Below are positions 1 through 5,799 of a stretch of 11,633 nt of DNA, one piece after another. Made by a program: the position numbers and the translations under genes. The notes beneath the pieces were generated by a model. The model made no database searches, was not told the origin of the DNA, and saw only the letters and a list, made by a program, of their open reading frames with translations. The stretch comes from an uncultured Oscillospiraceae bacterium (GTDB lineage Bacteria > Bacillota > Clostridia > Oscillospirales > Acutalibacteraceae), in contig URNF01000055.1 of NCBI GenBank assembly GCA_900549155.1, positions 1 to 11,633 on the forward strand. Direction: 5' to 3'. Position 1 is the first letter of the stretch. Each line of letters begins with the position of its first letter.

Positions 1-17
1 GCCCGCCGCTTCCTCTT

Positions 18-2375
18 TTATTTCAGTTCCACGATCGTCACGCCGGTCTCGCCCTCGCCATAGGTGCCGAGGCGGAAGCCCGCCACCTGCGGATGCCGCC
101 GCAGGTGCTGCTGCACCCCGGTGCGCAAAGCGCCCGTGCCCTTGCCGTGGATGAGCGTGACCCGCTCCAGGCCCGCCATCACGGCGTTGTCCAGGAAGCG
201 GTCGATCTCCAAGATCGCTTCTTCCACCGTCATGCCGCGCAGATCCAGCTCCGTCCCCGCGCTGCGCTCCATGCGCGCGGTGAGCGTGCCGCCGCTTTTC
301 GCCTTTTTCGGCGTCGGCGGCGCTTTTTTCTCCTGCAAACGGAGATTTTTCACAGGCGTGCGCGTGCGGATGACGCCGATCTGCACCTCGGCGGTGTCGC
401 CGACGATCTTTAAGACCGTCGCGGGCTTGTCAATGTCGGCAAGTACCACCGCATCCCCCGCTTTCAGCGGGCGGGGCAGGCGATAGCCGCCGTCCTGCTG
501 CCGCTCCACAACGGGGTCCAGCTCCTTTTCCATCCGTTTCAGATGCGCGCGCAGCGCACTGCCGTCGGCATCGGTGGCTTTTTCCTTTTTGCGGCGCAGC
601 GTCTGCATCTCCGAAAGCAGCGCCTCGGCTTCGCCGCGCGCCTTTTCGACCAGCGCGCGCGCCGTCTCTTTCGCATCTTCAAGGGCGTGCAGCCGCTCCT
701 TTTCAAGCGCCCGCAGCCGTTTTTGCGTCTCGCTTGCCGTTTCCTCGGCGCGTGCCGCCGCCGCTTTCGCGTCGGACAGCTGCCGCTCCAGCGCGAGTCG
801 ACGCGACTCCAGCTCCGTCACCACGTCCTCAAGGCGGCGATCGTCGCCCGAAATGAGCGACCGCGCCCGTTCCACCACGGCGGCGGGCATGCCGAGCTTT
901 TCCGAGATCGCAAACGCGTTGGAGCGCCCCGGCGTGCCGATGAGCAGGCGATAGGTCGGGCGCAGCGTCGCCACGTCAAATTCGCAGCTGCCGTTTTCCA
1001 CGCCCGCCGTCTCAATGGCATAGGCCTTCAGCTCGGCATAGTGCGTCGTCGCCATGACACGGCAGCCGAGGGCACGCAGCCGCTCGATAATCGCCACCGC
1101 CAGCGCCGCGCCCTCAACGGGATCGGTGCCCGCACCGACCTCGTCCATCAGCACGAGCGAGCGGCTGTCCGCCTGTTTCAAAATGCCGATGAGGTTCGTC
1201 ATGTGCGCCGAAAACGTGGACAGCGACTGTTCGATCGACTGCTCATCGCCGATGTCGACAAGCAGCTTGTCAAAAAGAGCGATGTTGCTGCCATCCCGCA
1301 CCGGCGGAAGCAGACCGCACATCGTCATGACCGTCAAAAGCCCCACCGTTTTGAGCGCGACCGTTTTGCCGCCGGTGTTCGGGCCGGTGATGACGAGCGT
1401 GTCGAAGTCGCCGCCGAGCTCGATGTCGATCGGCACGACCCTTTCGGGGTCGATGAGCGGATGGCGCGCGCCGTGCAGGCACAGATGTCCGTCGTTCGAC
1501 ACGGTCGGGCGCAGCGCTTTCATTTTATAGGCAAGGCGCGCCTTTGCGAAGATCACGTTCAGTTCCACAAGCAGCGCATAGTCGGCAAGGATGCTCTCCG
1601 CAAAATTGCCGACCTCCGCCGACAGCGCAAACAGGATGCGCTCGATCTCCGCCGCCTCGCGGGACTCCAAAAGCCGCAGCTCGTTGTTGGTCTCCACCAC
1701 GGACAGCGGCTCGATGAACACCGTCGCGCCCGACGCGGAGGTGTCGTGCACCAGACCTGCCACCTCGCTGCGGTGCTCCACCTTGACGGGAATGACATAG
1801 CGCCCGTCGCGGGTGGTGACGATCGGCTCCTGCAGCAGCTTCTGCGTCGTCGGGGAATGCAGCATTTTGTCCAGCTGCTGACGGATCTTTCCCGCCGCCG
1901 CGCGCATTTTGCGGCGGATGTCGAAAAGCGTGTCCGACGCATCGTCCGCCACCGTTTCCTCGTCGGGCAGCGCCGCGATCAATTTTTCTTCTAAGTACTT
2001 ATTCGGCGACAGCGCCGAAAAGCGGTCGTCAAGCACCGTTTCCACGCCCTCGCAGTGCCGCCGCCAATCGGCGACCGCGCGCACCGTGCGCAGCAGCGCC
2101 GCAACGCCCAAAAGCTCATGCGGCGACAAGCATGCGCCGCTTTCGGCGCGTTTTAAGGCATCGTCCGTGTTTTTCAGCGTCCCGAACGACGGCGCGCCGA
2201 ACCCCTCCATCAGGCGGCAGGCAGCGTCCGTTTCGTCCAAAAGACGGTTCACTTCGTCGATATACGGCGTCGGGCGCAGGCTGCGCGCCGCTGCCGCCGC
2301 GTCCTCACCCGCCGTTTCGGCGGCAAGACGCTCCAAAATTTTCGGCAATTCCAGCACCTGCAGATGATGATTCAC
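18..2375 (-). CDS. mutS2: Endonuclease MutS2 / ribosome-rescue factor
   Basis: MutS2-family ATPase with a C-terminal Smr domain, 785 residues, the usual full length. Seen: clamp and lever helices before the ATPase core; Walker A GPNTGGKT at 331-338; Walker B with LVLMDEVGAGTDP at 407-419; TTHY at 443-446; a long charged coiled coil at about 515-600; a KOW-like linker around 637-680; and an Smr domain with ELDLRG at 709-714 and HGKGTGALR at 743-751. Known for the family: MutS2 lacks the mismatch-recognition domain, suppresses recombination in some species, and in B. subtilis binds collided ribosomes. The start is GTG, overlapping the recO stop as GTGA, with GGGAGGG 8 nt upstream, so translation is probably coupled to recO. 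It is the last gene of the operon inside the window. A purine-rich AAAGAGGAAG directly after the stop could be the RBS of a further gene. Confidence 0.97.
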   Translation of the reverse strand: MNHHLQVLELPKILERLAAETAGEDAAAAARSLRPTPYIDEVNRLLDETDAACRLMEGFGAPSFGTLKNTDDALKRAESGACLSPHELLGVAALLRTVRAVADWRRHCEGVETVLDDRFSALSPNKYLEEKLIAALPDEETVADDASDTLFDIRRKMRAAAGKIRQQLDKMLHSPTTQKLLQEPIVTTRDGRYVIPVKVEHRSEVAGLVHDTSASGATVFIEPLSVVETNNELRLLESREAAEIERILFALSAEVGNFAESILADYALLVELNVIFAKARLAYKMKALRPTVSNDGHLCLHGARHPLIDPERVVPIDIELGGDFDTLVITGPNTGGKTVALKTVGLLTVMTMCGLLPPVRDGSNIALFDKLLVDIGDEQSIEQSLSTFSAHMTNLIGILKQADSRSLVLMDEVGAGTDPVEGAALAVAIIERLRALGCRVMATTHYAELKAYAIETAGVENGSCEFDVATLRPTYRLLIGTPGRSNAFAISEKLGMPAAVVERARSLISGDDRRLEDVVTELESRRLALERQLSDAKAAAARAEETASETQKRLRALEKERLHALEDAKETARALVEKARGEAEALLSEMQTLRRKKEKATDADGSALRAHLKRMEKELDPVVERQQDGGYRLPRPLKAGDAVVLADIDKPATVLKIVGDTAEVQIGVIRTRTPVKNLRLQEKKAPPTPKKAKSGGTLTARMERSAGTELDLRGMTVEEAILEIDRFLDNAVMAGLERVTLIHGKGTGALRTGVQQHLRRHPQVAGFRLGTYGEGETGVTIVELK

Positions 2376-3145
2376 GGCGCTGTCCCTCCCAATTCATGAT
2401 AAAAGTCCAGGGTCTTGAAGCTGCGCTGCAGCTGCGCTTTCAAAAACTGCTCGGCAGCTGCGGCAAACGCCGCCGCAGTCTCTTTCGGCAGCGCAAACGA
2501 AAAAAGCCGCGCAAGATCGCAGGAAACCACGTGCCGCACCGCGGCAACCGCTCCCGCGGGCAGCGGCAGCAATGCGCCGTCGCGGCGACAATCCGCGCAG
2601 AAAATTCTTCCGTCCACGGCGGAAAAGCCCATGTTTCCGTCGGTTTTTCCGCATCTCGCGCAGGCGGCGACATCGGGCATATAGCCCGCCAGCGACAAAA
2701 GCCGCCATTCCGCCGTTGCCTTGAGCAGCAGCGGGTCGCGCGCGCCCGTTCCCAACAGGTGCAGCGCGTTGAGCAGCAGCCGCAGCGCTTCCTCCTGCGG
2801 CTCGTCGGCGGCGCAAAGCGCCGTCGCCAGCTCACAAAAATACTGCGCCAGCGCCGTTTTTTCAATGTCGCTGCGCAGTTCAAAAAACACCTCGATCGGC
2901 TGTGCATCCTCTACTATGTACATATCCCGCCCGGGGATGAACCGAAAGCGGGAATAGCATAAAAGCTGGGTGGCGGCGCCGTTTTTGCTTTTGATGCGCC
3001 GTGCGCCGCGCGCGGCGGCGCGCAAAAGCCCGCGGTCGCGGGTGAGGACGGTGACAAACCGATCCGCTTCCCCCACGCCGTTAAATGCCCGTACCACCAG
3101 TCCGTCGGTGATGATCGGCGGCTGCTCGCGTTTTGTCGTGCCCAT
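2372..3145 (-). CDS. recO: DNA repair protein RecO
   Basis: RecO loads RecA on SSB-coated single-stranded DNA together with RecR (RecFOR pathway). The protein has 257 residues with this start, a normal family length. Seen: an N-terminal OB-fold region with IITDGLVVRAFNGVGEADR at 11-29 and a TRDRGLLRAAARGARR basic stretch at 35-50; a helical middle; and a zinc site C162-x2-C165 with C183-x2-C186, typical of Firmicute RecO. ATG at 3145 is chosen because it gives the usual short N-terminus. The in-frame ATG at 3175 adds ten residues and has no RBS. Neither start has an ideal Shine-Dalgarno: AAAGGGG lies 14 nt before 3145 and GGAG only 1 nt before it, so the exact start is less certain than the gene. 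The first 65 nt overlap the end of yqzL in another frame. The TGA stop overlaps the mutS2 GTG. Confidence 0.95.
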   Translation of the reverse strand: MGTTKREQPPIITDGLVVRAFNGVGEADRFVTVLTRDRGLLRAAARGARRIKSKNGAATQLLCYSRFRFIPGRDMYIVEDAQPIEVFFELRSDIEKTALAQYFCELATALCAADEPQEEALRLLLNALHLLGTGARDPLLLKATAEWRLLSLAGYMPDVAACARCGKTDGNMGFSAVDGRIFCADCRRDGALLPLPAGAVAAVRHVVSCDLARLFSFALPKETAAAFAAAAEQFLKAQLQRSFKTLDFYHELGGTAP

Positions 3146-3269
3146 GCTCCGTGACAGCGCCCCTTTCCACCGCATTTTTCACGGCGGGCAGGTCAATGCC
3201 GCGATAACGCAGATAATCCGCGACCTGTCCGCTGGTTCTGAATGTCTCCCACAGCTCGTCCTCTTCCAT
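3081..3269 (-). CDS. yqzL: YqzL-like small protein
   Basis: Small 62-residue protein of unknown function. The N-terminal part (MEEDELWETFRTSGQVADYL, then RYRG) fits the YqzL pattern of an aromatic W-x2-F, a TG/SG turn and a YL-x-Y/R segment. Position supports the call: in B. subtilis yqzL also lies between era and recO. The ATG at 3269 has a clear GGAGGG 7 nt upstream; the TTG one codon earlier is an unlikely start. Known YqzL proteins are about 47 residues. Here the tail after about residue 42 runs out of frame over the beginning of recO for 65 nt and looks low in conservation (many R, A, H, G residues), so it is probably a read-on extension. A 9-bp hairpin directly upstream includes part of the RBS. 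The family assignment rests on a short motif and on synteny. Confidence 0.72.
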   Translation of the reverse strand: MEEDELWETFRTSGQVADYLRYRGIDLPAVKNAVERGAVTEHGHDKTRAAADHHRRTGGTGI

Positions 3270-3279
3270 CAAAAGCCCT

Positions 3280-3304
3280 CCGTTTCATTTCTAGTATGAA
3301 ACGG
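3280..3304 (-). promoter_or_regulatory. Hairpin overlapping the yqzL ribosome-binding site
   Basis: In transcript sense the arms CCGTTTCAT (3304-3296) and ATGAAACGG (3288-3280) are perfectly complementary over 9 bp, with a 7-nt loop. The last two G of the downstream arm are the first two G of the GGAGGG Shine-Dalgarno for yqzL. It fills about half of the only real gap inside an otherwise overlapping operon. It could damp translation of yqzL and of genes coupled to it, or be a processing site. It lacks the GC-rich stem and immediate U-run of an intrinsic terminator. Function is inferred. Confidence 0.6.
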
Positions 3305-3324
3305 CAGAGAACGGTCATGCATGG

Positions 3325-4239
3325 TTATTTTTCCCGCGTGTATCCAAAATTTTGCAGCTGTCCCGCGCGGTTGCGCCAGTCCTCGCGCACCTTGACCCAG
3401 CACTGCAGATTGACCCGCACGCCGAGCATTTCCTCAAGATCCTTTCGCGCCGCCGTGCCGATCTTTTGCAGCATCGCGCCGCGCTTGCCGATGACGATGC
3501 CCTTGTGGCTTTCCCGCTCGCAATAGATCGTCGCCTCGGCATCCACGATCGGATCGCCCGCCGTCGTTTCCCGCTCGTGCCAGCTTTCGATCACCACGGC
3601 GATGCCGTGCGGCACCTCGTGCTGCAGCGACAAAAGCAGTTTTTCGCGGATGAGCTCCGCCGCGATCACCCGCTCCGGCTGATCGGTCAGCGCGTCGTCG
3701 GGGAAAAAGTGCGGGCTTTCAAAGGCATAGCCCTTGAGCGCTTCAAGCAGCGCGTCGATGCCCTCGCCCGTTAAAGCCGACAGCGGCAGAATTTCCGCAA
3801 AATCGTGCGCCTTCTGCCACATGTCGATGACGGAGAGCAGCGCCGCCTTGTCTTTCAGTGTGTCGATCTTGTTGATGACCAGGACCGTCGGCGTTTCGTC
3901 GCGCTTTAAGCGCTTCAAAAGCGACTTTTCTGCGTCGGTGATCTCTTTTTCCGGCTCGGTCACAAACACACAGGCATCCACGCCGGACATCGCCTCGCGG
4001 ATGGATCTGTGCATATATTCATCGAGCTTGTTATGGCTGCGGTGCTGTCCCGGTGTGTCGGTGAACACCAGCTGCATGTTGCCCTCGGTGTGCACCCCCA
4101 TGATGCGAGTGCGGGTGGTCTGCGGCTTGTCCGACACAATGGCGATCTTGCTGCCGACGATGGCGTTGAGCAGCGAGGATTTTCCCACATTCGGCTTGCC
4201 GACAATGGCGATAAAACACGAGGTCGTCTTTTCCGTCAC
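3325..4239 (-). CDS. era: GTPase Era
   Basis: Era is an essential GTPase that binds the 3' end of 16S rRNA and helps small-subunit assembly. It has 304 residues, the normal length. Seen: G1 GKPNVGKS at 14-21; switch region PQTTRTR at 39-45; G3 DTPG at 61-64; G4 NKID at 123-126; G5 SALTG at 154-158; and a C-terminal KH domain with the RNA-binding loop GKRG at 251-254 inside GIVIGKRG. The start is GTG at 4239, preceded by GGAGG with 7-nt spacing inside the end of ybeY. The ybeY stop and this start share GTGA, so the two are translationally coupled. The neighbours phoH and ybeY are also RNA and ribosome maturation genes. A 55-nt gap separates era from yqzL, the only non-overlapping junction of the operon. 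Confidence 0.98.
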   Translation of the reverse strand: MTEKTTSCFIAIVGKPNVGKSSLLNAIVGSKIAIVSDKPQTTRTRIMGVHTEGNMQLVFTDTPGQHRSHNKLDEYMHRSIREAMSGVDACVFVTEPEKEITDAEKSLLKRLKRDETPTVLVINKIDTLKDKAALLSVIDMWQKAHDFAEILPLSALTGEGIDALLEALKGYAFESPHFFPDDALTDQPERVIAAELIREKLLLSLQHEVPHGIAVVIESWHERETTAGDPIVDAEATIYCERESHKGIVIGKRGAMLQKIGTAARKDLEEMLGVRVNLQCWVKVREDWRNRAGQLQNFGYTREK

Positions 4240-4742
4240 GGCATTTCCTCCGCGCTGTAGGCAAAGTTGCGGGGCAATCCCAGCGAGGTCATGACCTTTT
4301 CTTCCTTTTCCCGCATATGTACCGCCTCGATGCCGCCCTGCACATGGTCATAGCCGAGGAGGTGCAGCATGGAATGTACGGTCAGATAGCCGATCTCCCG
4401 CTGCAGGCTGTGCCCGAACTGCTCCGCCTGCTCGGCAGCGCGCTGCGCGGAAATGACGATGTCGCCCAGCATGCACGCCCCCGTGGCGGGGTTTTTGTCA
4501 TAGACGCCGTTTTCGCCCAGCGGAAACGACAGCACGTCCGTCACAAGGTCGATGTGCCGCTGCTCGTTGTTGATCTTGCGGATTTGCTCGTTGTCGACGA
4601 TGGAGATGTCCACCTCGGCATCCTCCGCAAAGCCCTCAAGCTCCAAAACGGCATGGCAGCAGCGCCGCATCAAAAGCCGCATGCCCGTCGGGATGCGGAA
4701 TGTTTTCTGCTTATTCTCGATGTGTACCTTTACCTTTTCCAT
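4236..4742 (-). CDS. ybeY: Endoribonuclease YbeY (rRNA maturation factor)
   Basis: YbeY is a metal-dependent protein needed for 16S rRNA 3' maturation and ribosome quality control. It has 168 residues. Seen: the central segment INNEQRHIDLVTDVLSFPL at 57-75; LGDIVIS at 92-98; and the metal-binding motif HSMLHLLGYDH at 123-133, giving the H-x3-H-x5-H histidine triad (H123, H127, H133). ATG at 4742 is chosen over a start at 4853, because the additional 37 residues are unlike the family and would overlap phoH heavily. The RBS is a purine run GGGGGAAAGAAG ending 4 nt before the ATG, inside the 3' end of phoH. The two genes overlap by 32 nt. The stop overlaps the GTG of era. Confidence 0.96.
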   Translation of the reverse strand: MEKVKVHIENKQKTFRIPTGMRLLMRRCCHAVLELEGFAEDAEVDISIVDNEQIRKINNEQRHIDLVTDVLSFPLGENGVYDKNPATGACMLGDIVISAQRAAEQAEQFGHSLQREIGYLTVHSMLHLLGYDHVQGGIEAVHMREKEEKVMTSLGLPRNFAYSAEEMP

Positions 4743-5745
4743 TTGTCTTCTTTCCCCCGTTTCCCGCGTGCGGGCGTTCTGCCTGCTTACGCGACTTGTT
4801 GTCATATTTTTCATACGCGGCGATGATGCGCTGCACCAATTCATGCCGCACAACGTCCTTTTCCGTGAACCGACAGATCGCCACGTCCTCGACGCCGTCC
4901 AAGACCCGCATGGCTTCCTTCAGTCCGCTGCGCTTGCCGTCGGGCAGGTCGATCTGCGTGATGTCGCCGGTCACGACCATGCGTGAGCGAAAGCCGAGAC
5001 GCGTCAGAAACATCTTCATCTGCTCAGGCGTGGTGTTCTGCGCCTCGTCCAGGATGATGAAGCTGTCGTCCAGCGTTCTGCCGCGCATATAGGCAAGCGG
5101 TGCAATCTCGATGTCCCCGCGCTCGATATATTTCTGATATGCCTCGCTGCCGAGCATGTCGAACAGCGCGTCATACAGCGGTCGCAGATAGGGGTCGATC
5201 TTTGCCTGCAGGTCGCCCGGCAAAAAGCCCAGCTTTTCTCCCGCTTCAACGGCGGGGCGGGTGAGGATGATGCGCGACACGGTCTTGTTGCGGAAAGCAG
5301 CGACCGCCATCGCGACCGCAAGATAGGTCTTGCCCGTTCCCGCGGGACCGACGCCCAGCACCACCGTGTTTGCGGCGATAGCGTCGGTATAGCGCTTCTG
5401 CCCCAGCGTTTTCGCCTTGATGGGCTTGCCTTTTGCGGTGACGCAAAGATTGCCCGCCGCCAGCTGCGGCAGCGCGTCGTCCGCGTCCTCGTCCACCAGC
5501 GACAGCACATAGCGCACGTTGCGCGCGTCGGGCTGCTCGCCGCGGCGGATGAGCTGCAAAAGTCCCTCGGCGGCACGCGCCGCCTTCGCGACCGCCGCCG
5601 CGTCTCCGGTGATCTTCATTTCGTCTCCGCGGTTGATGATGGAAACGCCGCAGTGCTGCTCGATGAGACGCATGTTGCTGTCCACGCTGCCGAACAGATC
5701 CATCGCCTGTTCCATTTGTTCAATTCGGATGGTTTGTTCTGCCAT
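4711..5745 (-). CDS. phoH: PhoH-like ATPase (YbeZ)
   Basis: PhoH/YbeZ P-loop ATPase of 344 residues, a predicted RNA-acting NTPase related to helicase superfamily 1 and functionally linked to YbeY. Seen: an N-terminal KH-like region at about 20-70; Walker A GPAGTGKT at 133-140; the PhoH signature with LTRPAVEAGEKLGFLPGD at 161-178; Walker B FIILDEAQN at 229-237; and the VVTGD motif at 257-261. The last 30 residues are a lysine-, asparagine- and glycine-rich basic tail that overlaps the start of ybeY by 32 nt. The ATG has AAAGGGG about 8 nt upstream. It is the first gene of the operon, about 20 nt downstream of a strong sigma-A-type promoter. In B. subtilis yqfF lies between phoH and ybeY; here it is absent. 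Confidence 0.97.
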   Translation of the reverse strand: MAEQTIRIEQMEQAMDLFGSVDSNMRLIEQHCGVSIINRGDEMKITGDAAAVAKAARAAEGLLQLIRRGEQPDARNVRYVLSLVDEDADDALPQLAAGNLCVTAKGKPIKAKTLGQKRYTDAIAANTVVLGVGPAGTGKTYLAVAMAVAAFRNKTVSRIILTRPAVEAGEKLGFLPGDLQAKIDPYLRPLYDALFDMLGSEAYQKYIERGDIEIAPLAYMRGRTLDDSFIILDEAQNTTPEQMKMFLTRLGFRSRMVVTGDITQIDLPDGKRSGLKEAMRVLDGVEDVAICRFTEKDVVRHELVQRIIAAYEKYDNKSRKQAERPHAGNGGKKTNGKGKGTHRE

Positions 5746-5770
5746 GGTACAGCCCCTTTCACTCCGTTAT

Positions 5771-5799
5771 AGTATACCACACATTCTCTTACAATGCAA
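5771..5799 (-). promoter_or_regulatory. Sigma-A promoter of the phoH-mutS2 operon
   Basis: On the minus strand: -35 TTGCAT (5799-5794), 17-nt spacer, -10 TATACT (5776-5771) with an extended TGG directly before it. The predicted start is near 5764, giving a leader of about 20 nt to the phoH ATG. The -35 box lies inside the final sense and stop codons of the upstream glycosidase gene. Confidence 0.85.

Noticed and set aside
543..1994. 483-codon open frame on the plus strand opposite mutS2
   Set aside because: Antisense shadow of mutS2, with low-complexity arginine-rich content and no recognisable motif.
4743..4853. Longer start for ybeY at 4853
   Set aside because: The added residues are not YbeY-like and would overlap phoH by over 140 nt. 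ATG 4742 gives the normal family N-terminus.
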